Source: NVTR01 sp965237505
GTDB lineage: Bacteria > Pseudomonadota > Alphaproteobacteria > Rhodobacterales > Rhodobacteraceae
Direction of reading: 5' to 3'
Length of the DNA stretch: 64,000 nt
Assembly (NCBI GenBank): GCA_965237505.1
Contig: CBDEFR010000002.1
Span: forward strand, 62,001-126,000
A model generated the notes under the pieces. That model was not told where the DNA came from and did no database searches. It worked only from the letters and a program-made list of their open reading frames with translations. The number at the start of each line of letters is the position of its first letter. Position 1 is the stretch's first letter. The position numbers and the translations under genes are program-made. Shown here in pieces: positions 1 to 9,344 of this stretch.

Positions 1-479
1 GATGCAATGCCACGCGGACTAAGGCCGAGGTGGCGGTAGAACCGTTTGTCCTCGGTCGCGATTACAGCGTTTTTCAGATACAAAGACACGGTGTCGGCGG
101 CGATCTGGCCGCCGAACTGTTCACCGCGCCAAGCATAGACCGCGCCGTCGCGATCCAGCAAGGTGACAGACCCTTTGGCGCGGGCATCGAGCAAATCCGC
201 GACCGGTGGCAGCGTGGCCGCAAAATACAGAACCGCAACCGCCAAAATGATCGCCAAAATTGCCGCACTACGCCAGGCAAGGCGCCAGGTCAGACGGAAC
301 ACCCAGCTGATCACGCTGGCGGACATTCTTAGCCAGCGGTTGCCCTTTTTGGGCGTTTGTCGCTCGGCCGTGGTCTTTGGCGCGGGTTTTTTCGCCGTCG
401 GCTTGCGAGCTGCCGTTGTTTTGGAAGGATAACGCTTGTCCGCAACAAGAGGCGGGCGCTTTTTGCCATTTCCACTCAT
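1..479 (-). CDS. Penicillin-binding protein with transglycosylase domain (class A PBP), N-terminal part
   Basis: The gene runs off the left edge, leaving about 159 N-terminal codons from ATG at 479. The product starts with a Lys/Pro/Ala-rich cytoplasmic stretch (residues 1-45). One hydrophobic membrane segment follows (about 70-90), then the beginning of a GT51 peptidoglycan glycosyltransferase domain with the motif ATEDKRFYRHLG, which contains the catalytic Glu of EDxxFxxHxG. This is the family that polymerises lipid II at the outer face of the inner membrane. The transpeptidase domain lies outside the window, so PBP1A and PBP1C types cannot be separated. It is divergent from glnK. Confidence 0.85.
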   Translation of the reverse strand, partial: MSGNGKKRPPLVADKRYPSKTTAARKPTAKKPAPKTTAERQTPKKGNRWLRMSASVISWVFRLTWRLAWRSAAILAIILAVAVLYFAATLPPVADLLDARAKGSVTLLDRDGAVYAWRGEQFGGQIAADTVSLYLKNAVIATEDKRFYRHLGLSPRGIA

Positions 480-583
480 CGACTTGTCTAGAATCCGCTC
501 GGTTTTGTTAGAATAGTTGCCTGAGCCCGAAATGTCAGGTTGGCGCCATAACGTCCACAGCATTATTTTGGTGCCTAGATTTT

Positions 584-605
584 GTGCAATGCACGCAGTT
601 TGTGC
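584..605. promoter_or_regulatory. Candidate NtrC-type operator upstream of glnK-amtB
   Basis: The 250-bp gap between the PBP gene and glnK contains GTGC-AAT-GCAC directly followed by GCAC-N7-GTGC (591-605). The second matches the spacing of the NtrC dyad core (GCAC-N7-GTGC). Nitrogen control of glnK-amtB is well established, which makes the position sensible. I could not find a convincing -24/-12 sigma-54 promoter. Rhodobacter NtrC can work with the housekeeping sigma factor, so that absence is not decisive. Confidence 0.35.
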
Positions 606-732
606 GAAAATTATCCAATTTGCGCCGATTTCGTCACCTTTGAAGCGCCGGATTCCTTGACCTTCGCCGCATCGCAGCAATTCTTCCTTGTCAAGATTTT
701 GCAGGGTTCCGGATCATCAAAAGGGGAATGAC

Positions 733-1071
733 GTGAATCTAATCATAGCAGCCATCAAACCGTTCAAGCTCGATGAGGTGCGCGAGGCGCTCACCGCAAT
801 CGGTGTGCGCGGCATGATGGTGACCGAGATCAAAGGCTTCGGATTGCAGTCCGGCCACACCGAAATTTACCGTGGTGCTGAATACGCCGTGAATTTTGTG
901 CCCAAGGTCAAGCTGGAACTGGTTGTGGCAGCATCGATGGTTGACCAAGTGGTCGAGACGATCACCGCCACTGCCAAGACCGAAAAGATCGGCGACGGGA
1001 AGATATTTGTACTGGATGTTGAAAGTGCTGTGCGCGTTCGCACCGGTGAAACCAATGAGGACGCGCTCTAG
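733..1071 (+). CDS. glnK: Nitrogen regulatory protein P-II (GlnK type)
   Basis: A 112-residue P-II signal protein. I chose the GTG start at 733 because it gives the normal P-II N-terminus (V/M-NLIIAAIKPFKL) and has AAGGGGA just upstream; in-frame reading begins earlier but is not P-II-like. The T-loop carries RGAEY with the uridylylation residue Tyr51, and the C-terminal conserved segment contains VRVRTGE. It senses ATP/ADP and 2-oxoglutarate and controls AmtB and glutamine synthetase regulation. Coupling to amtB 32 bp downstream indicates GlnK rather than GlnB. An ATG-ACG-TGA micro-frame overlaps the start (728-736). Confidence 0.95.
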   Translation: MNLIIAAIKPFKLDEVREALTAIGVRGMMVTEIKGFGLQSGHTEIYRGAEYAVNFVPKVKLELVVAASMVDQVVETITATAKTEKIGDGKIFVLDVESAVRVRTGETNEDAL

Positions 1072-1103
1072 GCGCGCCAGACCAACCAACAAGAGAGATC
1101 AAA

Positions 1104-2414
1104 ATGTATAAAATTTCGAAAATCACGGGTTTGGCAGGCGCTGCGTCAGTTGCAGGTTTGCCGGCGTTCGCGCAGGAAGCCACGATGGATAAGGGCGATG
1201 TTGCCTGGATGATGGTGTCAACCATTCTGGTGCTGTTCATGATCCTGCCGGGACTGTCTTTGTTCTACGGCGGCCTGGTTCGCACCAAAAACATGCTGTC
1301 GGTGCTGATGCAGAGCACGCTGATCACCGCCGTGGTCATTGTGATCTGGGTTTTCTACGGTTATTCGTTGGCGTTTGGCGGCGGCACCAACCCATTCTGG
1401 GGCGGCTTTGGCAAGTTGTTCCTGGCAGGCGTCACGATGGATTCGATGGCCGCGACGTTTACCGACGGCGTTGTGATCCCGGAATTCGTGTTCATCGCAT
1501 TTCAGATGACCTTTGCCGCGATCACCCCGGTGCTGATCATTGGCGCATTCGCAGAACGTATCAAGTTTTCTGCGGTCCTGCTGTTTGTGGCCCTGTGGGT
1601 CACATTCGTTTACTTCCCGATCGCGCACATGGTTTGGGACGGCGCCGGCTATATCTTCAATCTCGGCGCGCTCGACTTTGCCGGTGGCACGGTGGTCCAC
1701 ATCAACGCAGGTATCGCGGCCCTGGTTGGTTGCCTGCTGGTCGGCAAACGCCGCGGCTTTGGGCGCGACAACATGGCGCCGCACTCGATGACACTGACAA
1801 TGGTCGGTGCTTCGATGCTGTGGGTCGGCTGGTTCGGCTTTAACGCCGGGTCCAACTTGGAGGCAAATGGCGGCGCTGCGCTGGCGTTGCTCAATACCTT
1901 TACTGCCACCGCTGGCGCGATCCTTGCCTGGACCGCGATCGAGGCCATGACGCGGGGCAAAGCCTCGATGCTGGGTGCGGCTTCGGGCATGATCACGGGT
2001 CTGGTTGCGATCACCCCTGCGGCCGGTTCTGTGGGTCCGATTGGGGCAATCACGCTTGGTGCGATTGCTTCGGCGGGGTGCTATTATTTTGTGACAGCGA
2101 TCAAAAACAGGTTTGGTTATGACGACAGCCTGGATGTCTTCGGCATCCACGGCATTGGCGGTATCATCGGTTCAGTCGGCACGGGCATATTCACGGCACC
2201 CGGCCTTGGCGGAACCGGCGGCGACGACTATTCGCTGGTTGGTCAGACGATTATTCAATTCCAGGCCGTCGGTATAACAATCGTCTGGTGCGGCGTCATT
2301 TCCTTCGTGCTTTACAAGATCGTCGATATGACCATTGGTTTGCGGGTGGACGCAGAGGCGGAATCCCAGGGGCTGGATCTGAGCGTGCATGGCGAGGCGG
2401 CTTATCACAGCTAA
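1104..2414 (+). CDS. amtB: Ammonium transporter AmtB
   Basis: A 436-residue Amt/MEP/Rh channel with an N-terminal signal peptide ending near AFAQEA. About eleven transmembrane helices follow, with characteristic segments GGLVRTKNMLSVL, AHMVWDGAGYIFNLGALDFAGGTV and DVFGIHGIGGIIGS, which include the twin pore histidines. It conducts ammonium across the inner membrane and is blocked by deuridylylated GlnK, whose gene precedes it in the same operon. It has full family length and nothing unusual. Confidence 0.97.
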   Translation: MYKISKITGLAGAASVAGLPAFAQEATMDKGDVAWMMVSTILVLFMILPGLSLFYGGLVRTKNMLSVLMQSTLITAVVIVIWVFYGYSLAFGGGTNPFWGGFGKLFLAGVTMDSMAATFTDGVVIPEFVFIAFQMTFAAITPVLIIGAFAERIKFSAVLLFVALWVTFVYFPIAHMVWDGAGYIFNLGALDFAGGTVVHINAGIAALVGCLLVGKRRGFGRDNMAPHSMTLTMVGASMLWVGWFGFNAGSNLEANGGAALALLNTFTATAGAILAWTAIEAMTRGKASMLGAASGMITGLVAITPAAGSVGPIGAITLGAIASAGCYYFVTAIKNRFGYDDSLDVFGIHGIGGIIGSVGTGIFTAPGLGGTGGDDYSLVGQTIIQFQAVGITIVWCGVISFVLYKIVDMTIGLRVDAEAESQGLDLSVHGEAAYHS

Positions 2415-2423
2415 CTGTGATCA

Positions 2424-2457
2424 GGGCGCGGATTCTGCGTGCAGAAAATTCGCGCCC
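2424..2457. terminator. Hairpin terminator between convergent amtB and aminotransferase
   Basis: The inverted repeat GGGCGCG...CGCGCCC has inner ATT/AAT pairing and a loop of about 12 nt in the 78-bp gap between two converging genes. A second short palindrome, ATCACAG-CTAA-CTGTGAT, overlaps the amtB stop. There is no U-tract, so it may act as a bidirectional barrier rather than a textbook intrinsic terminator. Confidence 0.5.
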
Positions 2458-2492
2458 GCAGGCAGCAATGTCCTGGCAATAGGTATGAGCGG

Positions 2493-3677
2493 TCAGACCC
2501 CTGTCGCGACGATTGCTTCGGCCAGGATTGGGACGGTCTGCGCATTCAGCCCGGCAATATTCAACCGGCTGTCGCCAATCATATAGATGCCGTTTTTTGT
2601 TCGCATGGCTGCCACTTGCTCCGGCGTCGCGCCGATCCGTGAAAACATGCCCCGATGCCGGGCGATAAAATCAAACCGGTCGGAATTGGTGCGCTGACGC
2701 AGTTCGGACGCCAGGTGTTCGCGCAGTCCAAGCATGGCCATGCGGGTTTCTTCAAGTTCGCTTTTCCAGTCGGCGCGCAACGCGTCGTCGTTCAGGATCA
2801 TCGTGACCAGGCGCGCGCCATGATCCGGCGGGAAAGAATAGTTCTGCCGGTTCAAGAAATTGAGCGTGCCTTGCGTGACCGGTTGCGTTGCCGAATTTTC
2901 AGAAATCGCCATCAACAAACCGGCCCGTTCGCGGTAAATGCCGAAATTCTTTGAGCAGCTTGCGGCGATCAGAACCTCTGGCAAGCTTACGGCCACCAAT
3001 CGGGTCGCTTCGGCGTCTGCGTCCAGACCGTCGCCAAAGCCCTGATAAGCGATGTCGATCAACGGAATTGCGCCGGTTTTTTGCAGATGCGCGACGACCT
3101 GCCGCCATTGCGCACCTGTCAGGTTGGCGCCTGTCGGGTTGTGGCAACAACCGTGCAGCAAGACCACATCGCCAGATTTCACGCCCTTCAGATCATCCAT
3201 CATCGCGGCGAAATCGACGTCGCGCGTGGCGTCGTCGAAATAGCGGTATTCGGCCATGTTCATGCCGAGGTATCTGATGATCGACGGATGGTTCGGCCAG
3301 GTCGGCACAGATATCCAGACTGTTGCGTCTGAGGCGGCCAGCCTGATAAGTTCAAGCGCCTGCCGAATTGCGCAGGTACCGCCGGGTGTTGCCACGGCGG
3401 CAACACGAGCCTTGTCTACGCTGTCGCCAAGAATTAGCTCACCAAATGCGGCAGCATAGACCGGATCACCGGCAAGCGCGGTGTAGGCCTTGGTGGTTTG
3501 GGTCTGCCAAAGCTGATGTTCGGCCGCCTTGATCGCACGCATGACCGGCGTCACGCCTTCGGCGTTCTTGTAGACCCCGACGCCCAGATCGATCTTGTCG
3601 GTCCGCGGGTCATCGCGATACATCTGCACCAGCGCCAGAATTTTGTCGGCGGGTTGTGGTTTCAGATTTGTCAGCAT
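2493..3677 (-). CDS. Aromatic/aspartate-type amino acid aminotransferase (class I, PLP)
   Basis: A 394-residue fold-type I aminotransferase of the TyrB/AspC group. The N-terminus (KIDLGVGVYKNAEG), the HGCCHNPTGA segment, and SCSKNFGIYRERAG with the PLP-binding lysine are all present. The C-terminal FSRIGATPEQV and GLN segments are also typical. It transfers amino groups between aspartate or aromatic amino acids and 2-oxo acids in the cytoplasm. Sequence alone does not separate tyrosine from aspartate preference, so no symbol is given. It lies 4 bp downstream of the sulfurtransferase gene, probably co-transcribed. Confidence 0.93.
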   Translation of the reverse strand: MLTNLKPQPADKILALVQMYRDDPRTDKIDLGVGVYKNAEGVTPVMRAIKAAEHQLWQTQTTKAYTALAGDPVYAAAFGELILGDSVDKARVAAVATPGGTCAIRQALELIRLAASDATVWISVPTWPNHPSIIRYLGMNMAEYRYFDDATRDVDFAAMMDDLKGVKSGDVVLLHGCCHNPTGANLTGAQWRQVVAHLQKTGAIPLIDIAYQGFGDGLDADAEATRLVAVSLPEVLIAASCSKNFGIYRERAGLLMAISENSATQPVTQGTLNFLNRQNYSFPPDHGARLVTMILNDDALRADWKSELEETRMAMLGLREHLASELRQRTNSDRFDFIARHRGMFSRIGATPEQVAAMRTKNGIYMIGDSRLNIAGLNAQTVPILAEAIVATGV

Positions 3678-3681
3678 CTGA

Positions 3682-4536
3682 TCACGCTCCGGTTGCGATT
3701 TTCAGGTCGTTGTACATGCCCCATTCGGCCCATGAACCATCGTAGAGCGCATGATTGCGATGGCCGATTCGTTCCAGCGCAACGCTCAGCACCGCCGCCG
3801 TTATCCCCGAACCACACGAGGTGATCGCAGGTTTGCTCAGATCGACACCAGCGTCTTCGAACACCAGTCTAATGTCGCCCGGCGATTTCATGGTTCCGTC
3901 GCCGTTCAGCACATCTCGAAAGAACACGTTGCGCGAATTTGGAATATGGCCGGCCCGCAGCCCCGGGCGCGGTTCCGGATCTTCGCCGCGAAACCTGGAC
4001 GGCATGCGCGCATCGATGATCTCGTGGTCGCCTAGTTTGGACGCCGCGGCGACCTGAGTGACATTTTTCACCATATGGGCCTGGCGCTGTACGGTAACGT
4101 GACGATCGCGAACCAGCGGTGGCAAGTCTTCAACCGGGTGCCCCTCGGATTGCCATTTGGCAAAGCCGCCATTCAGTACTGCGACGTCAGTTTTGCCCAT
4201 CAGGCGAAACAGCCACCAGACACGGGCGGCCGAAAACAGGCCAGCGCCGTCATAGACAACCACCTGATGGCCGTCGCCAACGCCCAGGGCGCGGGTCCGG
4301 CTGATGAATTTTTCGGGCGGCGGCGCCATGTGCGGAATGTCCGAGCGGTGATCCGATATTTCGTCGATATCAAATAATCTGGCGCCCGGGATATGACCTG
4401 CGTCATATTCTGCGCGGGCGTCACGATTCATCGCGGGCAGATACCAGGAGGCGTCCAATATCCGCAAATCGGGGTTTTTCAGATGCCCGGCCAACCAGTT
4501 GGTGGATATCAGCGTTTTTGGATCACTATGTGGCAT
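3682..4536 (-). CDS. sseA: 3-mercaptopyruvate/thiosulfate sulfurtransferase
   Basis: A 284-residue two-domain rhodanese. Domain 1 includes ILDASWYLP and the inactive-domain DGAGLFSAARVWW segment. Domain 2 ends with the catalytic loop CGSGITAA, where CGSG-type loops indicate 3-mercaptopyruvate sulfurtransferase. I chose ATG 4536 (MPHSDPKTL) with GGGGA about 8 nt upstream. The open frame continues further upstream, but that part is only antisense to the neighbouring small gene. It sits 4 bp before the aminotransferase, which could supply the mercaptopyruvate precursor by transaminating cysteine; that link is inference. Confidence 0.92.
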   Translation of the reverse strand: MPHSDPKTLISTNWLAGHLKNPDLRILDASWYLPAMNRDARAEYDAGHIPGARLFDIDEISDHRSDIPHMAPPPEKFISRTRALGVGDGHQVVVYDGAGLFSAARVWWLFRLMGKTDVAVLNGGFAKWQSEGHPVEDLPPLVRDRHVTVQRQAHMVKNVTQVAAASKLGDHEIIDARMPSRFRGEDPEPRPGLRAGHIPNSRNVFFRDVLNGDGTMKSPGDIRLVFEDAGVDLSKPAITSCGSGITAAVLSVALERIGHRNHALYDGSWAEWGMYNDLKIATGA

Positions 4537-4628
4537 CGGAATCCCCGAAAATGTTTGCGCTGTTTGCCTAACGAGCGGGGACGGCGCTGGCAAGGTCGGG
4601 GCACCCAAATTGGGCGCCCCGAATATTC

Positions 4629-4874
4629 CTATTTGGCCATCATATTCTTTATGACACCGGCAATTGCCATGACCAGGACGCCACCAATAACACCAGCGAT
4701 GATCAGGCCGACATTTCCGCCGCCAAATGTGCCACCCAGCAGTTGCCCGCCAATAACGCCGCCCACAACGCCGGCGACCGTGTTGCCAGTTGTGCCCATG
4801 CTGTATTTTTTCAGGGTCATACCGCCAATAAAGCCACCGACAGCACCTGCCAATAGCTGAATAATCCATTCCAT
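4629..4874 (-). CDS. Small glycine-rich membrane protein
   Basis: An 81-residue protein starting MEWIIQLLAGAVGG, made almost entirely of hydrophobic Gly/Ala/Val/Ile segments (about 3-22, 34-55, 58-78) with few charges, consistent with two or three membrane helices. An earlier in-frame ATG at 4898 would add eight residues that look like the leader of the ribosome-binding site (TGAGCATGG context), so I prefer 4874. Glycine-zipper spacing such as GGVIGGQLLGG is reminiscent of small YeaQ/transglycosylase-associated membrane proteins, but I do not assign a function. Confidence 0.75.
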   Translation of the reverse strand: MEWIIQLLAGAVGGFIGGMTLKKYSMGTTGNTVAGVVGGVIGGQLLGGTFGGGNVGLIIAGVIGGVLVMAIAGVIKNMMAK

Positions 4875-4995
4875 GCTCAGTCCTTCCTGTAGGGTCAAAA
4901 TCTTGTTTCGCCCAAAGCGCGACCCAGCCGCCTCAGTTAGGGCGATTCTAACAAATTATGCCAAATCGGCAACAATCGTGGAAATTTTGTCCACA

Positions 4996-5469
4996 TTATC
5001 CGTTTTGGCGCAACAGTCGTGCTTTCTGCCGCTGCCAGTCGCGTTTCTTTTCGACGTCGCGTTTGTCCCGGGTTTTCTTACCCTTGGCCACGCCGATCTT
5101 GAGCTTCACAATGCTCTTGTGGTTGAAATACAGCACCAGCGGCACCAGCGTCATCCCGGCCCGCGCCGCCGCTTGCCAGAGCTTGGACAGCTCTTTTTTT
5201 GACACCAGAAGCTTGCGCTTGCGTCGTTCCTCGTGGCCCCAGGTTCTGGCCGGATCATAGGTCGCGATATAGCTGTTGATCAGCCACAATTCACCGCCGT
5301 CCACACTGGCATAGCTTTCGGCGATATTGGCCTGACCGACGCGCAACGACTTGACCTCGGAGCCCAGCAACTGAATGCCGCATTCGATGTCGCTCTCGAT
5401 CGCATAATCGTAGCGCGCGCGGCGGTTTTCGGCGATGACTTTGTAGTTAGGGTCGGATTTTCTGGCCAT
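4996..5469 (-). CDS. smpB: SsrA-binding protein SmpB
   Basis: A 157-residue trans-translation factor that delivers tmRNA to stalled ribosomes. Diagnostic segments are IAENRRARYDYAIE, GSEVKSLRVGQANIAESYA, and the basic tail with GKKTRDKRDVEKKRDWQRQKARLLR. Start ATG 5469 (MARKSDPNYK) lies 8 bp after the dapA stop, so the two are an operon. No tmRNA gene is visible in the window. Confidence 0.97.
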   Translation of the reverse strand: MARKSDPNYKVIAENRRARYDYAIESDIECGIQLLGSEVKSLRVGQANIAESYASVDGGELWLINSYIATYDPARTWGHEERRKRKLLVSKKELSKLWQAAARAGMTLVPLVLYFNHKSIVKLKIGVAKGKKTRDKRDVEKKRDWQRQKARLLRQNG

Positions 5470-5477
5470 TGTCAGGC

Positions 5478-6353
5478 TCAGTTCAGCAAACCGGAATGGA
5501 TCATTGCCGCGCGGATGGCATCTTGGGTCGGGTCGGTCAGCGCCACGAGTGGCAGGCGCACCTCGTCGCGGCACTTGCCCAGCAAAGACAGCCCGTATTT
5601 TGCTCCAGCCAGTCCGGGTTCGAGGAAGATCGCACAGTGCAAGGGCATCAGCCGGTCTTGTAAGGCGAGCGCTGTCGCATAGTCACCTTCCAGCGTGGCA
5701 GTCTGGAAGTCAGCACAAAGCCGCGGTGCGACATTCGCGGTGACCGAAATGCAACCCACCCCGCCCTGAGCATTAAACCCAAGCGCAGATGCGTCTTCGC
5801 CCGACAGTTGCACAAAGTCGGCCCCGCATGCCGCGCGTTGATGTGACACGCGGGTGACATCGCCGGTGGCATCCTTCACCCCGATTATGCGTGGTAATTT
5901 TGCCAGTTCGCCCATAGTTGCAGGGCTCATGTCCACAACCGAACGTCCGGGGATGTTGTAAATAATGATCGGCAGATCGGCCGCGTCATGCATGGCTGTG
6001 TAATGCGCGATCAAGCCAGCTTGGGTAGGTTTGTTGTAATAAGGCGTGACAACCAGCGCCGCATCGGCGCCGATGCGCGCTGCGTGCCGGATCAGGCCGA
6101 TCCCTTCGGCGGTGTTGTTTGATCCCGCTCCAGCAACCACCGGTATGCGCCCGGCGACAGCCGTGACCACCGCCTCGACCACCGCTTCATGTTCGGCATG
6201 GCTGAGGGTCGGGCTTTCGCCGGTCGTGCCAACAGGCACCAAGCCATGACTACCCTGTTCGATATGCCATTCAACAAGCCCATTGAGCGCGTCAAAATCC
6301 ACGGCACCGTCCTTGAACGGTGTCACCAGGGCTGGAAGCGAGCCTTTGATCAT
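5478..6353 (-). CDS. dapA: 4-hydroxy-tetrahydrodipicolinate synthase
   Basis: A 291-residue enzyme that condenses pyruvate with aspartate semialdehyde for lysine and diaminopimelate synthesis. Visible residues are VGTTGESPTL, YNIPGR with the catalytic Tyr, and IIGVKDATGD with the Schiff-base Lys. I chose ATG 6353 (MIKGSLPAL), the family-typical N-terminus, over the in-frame ATG at 6389. It is transcribed away from the lytic transglycosylase gene and into smpB. Confidence 0.96.
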   Translation of the reverse strand: MIKGSLPALVTPFKDGAVDFDALNGLVEWHIEQGSHGLVPVGTTGESPTLSHAEHEAVVEAVVTAVAGRIPVVAGAGSNNTAEGIGLIRHAARIGADAALVVTPYYNKPTQAGLIAHYTAMHDAADLPIIIYNIPGRSVVDMSPATMGELAKLPRIIGVKDATGDVTRVSHQRAACGADFVQLSGEDASALGFNAQGGVGCISVTANVAPRLCADFQTATLEGDYATALALQDRLMPLHCAIFLEPGLAGAKYGLSLLGKCRDEVRLPLVALTDPTQDAIRAAMIHSGLLN

Positions 6354-6509
6354 GACGTGCACTCCTGTCTCTGGCGGGCAACGAGTCACCCTGTGCCAAC
6401 GCGGCGGAAACTAGCCGCCATTGTCAGAATTGCCAAGATTGTGTGTTGCGAGACAGGATTTCTGCGGTAGATTGCGTATTTGTGGGGGCCACGCCGACGG
6501 AAAGCTTTA

Positions 6510-8450
6510 ATGAAACACCTCCTGGCTGGCCTGATTTTTCTTATTATGAGCACTGCGGTTGCCATCGCGCAGGATGATCGCGCAGTGACCGCTGTTGCTG
6601 CCGCAATGGAAACCGTGCAGAAAGGCCAGTGGAGCAAAGCCGCAACTGCCGTTGACGCTGCTGGTCAGGTGGGCCAGGACATTGTGCAGTGGCACCGGCT
6701 GCGCGCCTCTGTCGGCCTATTTCCGGAGTATATTGAATTCCTTGACCGCCGCGCAGACTGGCCCGGCCTGCCATTGATGCGCCAGCAAGGCGAATCCAGA
6801 ATACCCGAAAACGCCAATCCGAATCAGGTAATTGCCTTTTTCGCTGATCAGCCGCCGCGCACCGGCACCGGCGCGCTGCGCCTTGCTGCTGCGTGGGCCA
6901 GGAAAGGCGAAGATAACAAGGCAGATGCAGAGATTGTGCGCGCCTGGCGCACTCTGTCAATTGCCAAAGGCACCGAGGCCAAGCTGCTTGCGGCTTACAG
7001 CGCAGTGCTGGCCGGTCACCACGAGGCACGCCAGGACATGCTGTTATGGCGCGGTCTGACCAAAGAGGCCGAGCGTCTGAACAAGCTTGTCGATGCGGAC
7101 CACGTGAAACTGGCCAAAGCGCGCATTGGGCTTATCAAGTTGTCCGGAGGCGTCAGCAGGCTGATAAAGGCGGTTCCGGATGGTTTGGCTGACGATCCCG
7201 GCCTTGCCTATGCGCGGTTTGAATGGCGGGTGGCCAAAAAGTCTGCCGATGATGCCATTGCACTGATGCTTGAGCGTTCGACTTCGGCCGAAGCACTGGG
7301 CATGCCTGAGGCCTGGGCCGATCGGCGTCGCTTTTACGCGCGATTGATGATGCAGGATGGAAAGCCAGAATTAGCTTACCAGTTGGCAAGCCAACATTTC
7401 TTGAGCGAAGGCGACGAATACGCCGATCTGGAATGGTTGTCGGGGTTTATTGCACTTTCGGACCTGGATGATCCGAAACGGGCGCTGGCGCATTTTCTGG
7501 CCTTTCGTGCGGCTGTTGTTACGCCGATCAGTCTGGGCCGCGCGGGATATTGGGAGGGGCGTGCGCATGAGGCGCTTGGCCAATCCGAAGCGGCTCGGCT
7601 TGCCTATGCTTTTGGCGGTGAATACCAGTCCAGCTTTTACGGTCAGCTGGCCGCCGAAAAGGCCGGACTGCCAATGGATCCGGCGCTTACGGGACTTGAA
7701 ATCTATCCCGATTTTCGCGGAACCCAATATGGTCATGGCTCGGTCTTGCAGGCTGCGCTGTTGTTCCAAAAGGCTGGTCACCCGCTGCTTTTCACACGCT
7801 TTACGCGGCATCTGGCCGAGATTCTGACACCGCAGGAACGCGGTGCGCTGGCGCAGTTGGCACTGGACCTGGATGAACCATTCGCGGCGCTTTACATGGC
7901 CAAATACGCCGCCGACAACGGCGAAGTGCTGATGCGGCCTTACTATCCTGTCACAGAAATTGCGAATGGCGATTTGCCGGTGTCTGCCGAACTTACACTT
8001 TCAGTGATGCGGCGTGAAAGCGAGTTCTATGCGTTCTCGACCAGCCCCGCCGGAGCACGTGGATTGATGCAACTGATTCCAAGGACCGGTAGAGCCATGG
8101 CGAAAAAGCTGAAGGTTAAATATGAAACCGACCGGCTGCTGAATGATCCGGCTTACAATGCTAGGCTTGGCAGTGCCTATCTGGCTGATCTGGTGGAAGA
8201 ATTTGATGCCTATTATCCTTTTGTCGCGGTCGGGTACAATGCCGGTCCAAGCCGGGCAAGAAAATGGGTGCGGCTGTTTGGCGATCCGCAACGATCCACC
8301 GAAGACGCGGTGGACTGGATCGAGCAGATCCCGTTTCGCGAGACCCGGAATTACGTGATGCGGGTGATGGAATCGCTCGCCGTGTATCGCGCCCGCCTGT
8401 CCGGCGAGATATCGCCGCTGCGCCTGTCACAAGAGCTTGTTGGCCGATAG
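6510..8450 (+). CDS. Soluble lytic murein transglycosylase (Slt family)
   Basis: A 646-residue periplasmic enzyme. ATG 6510 gives a clean signal peptide (MKHLLAGLIFLIMSTAVAIAQ); the longer in-frame start is unlikely. The middle is an alpha-superhelical, TPR-like region. The C-terminal SLT domain holds MRRESEFYAFSTSPAGARGLMQLIP with the catalytic Glu, then YNAGPSRARKW and the family-conserved RNYVMRV. It cleaves the MurNAc-GlcNAc bond and forms 1,6-anhydroMurNAc. It stands alone, with convergent DMT permease downstream. Confidence 0.95.
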   Translation: MKHLLAGLIFLIMSTAVAIAQDDRAVTAVAAAMETVQKGQWSKAATAVDAAGQVGQDIVQWHRLRASVGLFPEYIEFLDRRADWPGLPLMRQQGESRIPENANPNQVIAFFADQPPRTGTGALRLAAAWARKGEDNKADAEIVRAWRTLSIAKGTEAKLLAAYSAVLAGHHEARQDMLLWRGLTKEAERLNKLVDADHVKLAKARIGLIKLSGGVSRLIKAVPDGLADDPGLAYARFEWRVAKKSADDAIALMLERSTSAEALGMPEAWADRRRFYARLMMQDGKPELAYQLASQHFLSEGDEYADLEWLSGFIALSDLDDPKRALAHFLAFRAAVVTPISLGRAGYWEGRAHEALGQSEAARLAYAFGGEYQSSFYGQLAAEKAGLPMDPALTGLEIYPDFRGTQYGHGSVLQAALLFQKAGHPLLFTRFTRHLAEILTPQERGALAQLALDLDEPFAALYMAKYAADNGEVLMRPYYPVTEIANGDLPVSAELTLSVMRRESEFYAFSTSPAGARGLMQLIPRTGRAMAKKLKVKYETDRLLNDPAYNARLGSAYLADLVEEFDAYYPFVAVGYNAGPSRARKWVRLFGDPQRSTEDAVDWIEQIPFRETRNYVMRVMESLAVYRARLSGEISPLRLSQELVGR

Positions 8451-8462
8451 CAAGACCGTGTG

Positions 8463-9344
8463 TCAACCGGTGTCCAGGCCTTGCTTTTGCCGTGCCCGCC
8501 AAAGCGAAAACAGTCCGGCGGCCACCACCAAAAATGCGCCAAAAGCCACGTTTGCGTGGACCGTTTCGCCAAACACGCTGATGCCAAGAGCCGACACAAA
8601 CACCAGTTGCAAATAGGCAAACGGCTGCACCGCGCTGGCCTCGGCCACCTCATAACAGCGGATAAGCAGCCAGTGCCCCAAAACGCCCGAGATGCTGAGA
8701 ATTCCCATCCACACCCAGTCTGGTGCTGTCATCGGCTCCCAGTTCCAGATGCCGACCGCTGTCATGATCACGACGCCAACGACGCCGGTCCAGAAAAAGC
8801 TGGTGGCAGTGCTGTACTTGCGCGCCGCGTAGCGGGTCAGCAGACCGTAGAAAGCGAACATGAAGGCACCAAGTAAAGGCACCAAAGCAACGGCGGAAAA
8901 CACCCCGCGACCGGGCTGCAGTATGATCAGCACGCCGACAAAGCCAATGCCAATGGCCATCCAGCGCCGCCAGCCTACAAATTCGCCCAGAACCGGCCCG
9001 GACAGCGCGGCAACCAGCAACGGGTAGCAGATGAATACCGCGTGGGTTTCAACCAGCCCGAGCAGCACAAAGGCCAGCACCGTGACGCATATTTCCCCAG
9101 CCAGCAGGGCGCCGCGGATGATTTGCAGCAGCGGCTGCGTGGTGGCGGCGGTTCGGCGCACGCCGCCGGACTGACGCCGCGCGATCGAAATGACAAAGGC
9201 CGCAAAGAACCAGTAGCGGATCATCACCACCATCAGCACGTTGTAATTGCCGGCAAGGTGGCGCGATATGCCGTCCTGCATTGCAAACACGAGCGTCGCT
9301 GAGATCATCAGCACGATCCCGAGCCGGGTGTTGCTTTCGTTCAT
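8463..9344 (-). CDS. DMT-superfamily (EamA) inner-membrane permease
   Basis: A 293-residue protein with about ten hydrophobic helices arranged as two EamA repeats (for example ATLVFAMQDGISR in repeat 1 and VPLLGAFMFAFYGLLTRYAARK in repeat 2). The start ATG 9344 (MNESNTRLG) overlaps the mnmD stop by four bases (ATGA), implying translational coupling. The substrate is unknown; the family exports amino acids or other small metabolites. The overlap with a tRNA-modification gene does not point to a substrate. Confidence 0.88.
   Translation of the reverse strand: MNESNTRLGIVLMISATLVFAMQDGISRHLAGNYNVLMVVMIRYWFFAAFVISIARRQSGGVRRTAATTQPLLQIIRGALLAGEICVTVLAFVLLGLVETHAVFICYPLLVAALSGPVLGEFVGWRRWMAIGIGFVGVLIILQPGRGVFSAVALVPLLGAFMFAFYGLLTRYAARKYSTATSFFWTGVVGVVIMTAVGIWNWEPMTAPDWVWMGILSISGVLGHWLLIRCYEVAEASAVQPFAYLQLVFVSALGISVFGETVHANVAFGAFLVVAAGLFSLWRARQKQGLDTG

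Noticed and set aside
1218..2150. Long reverse-strand open frame antisense to amtB
   Set aside because: It mirrors the amtB coding frame, has no family features and is rich in His/Gln/Arg as expected from antisense reading.
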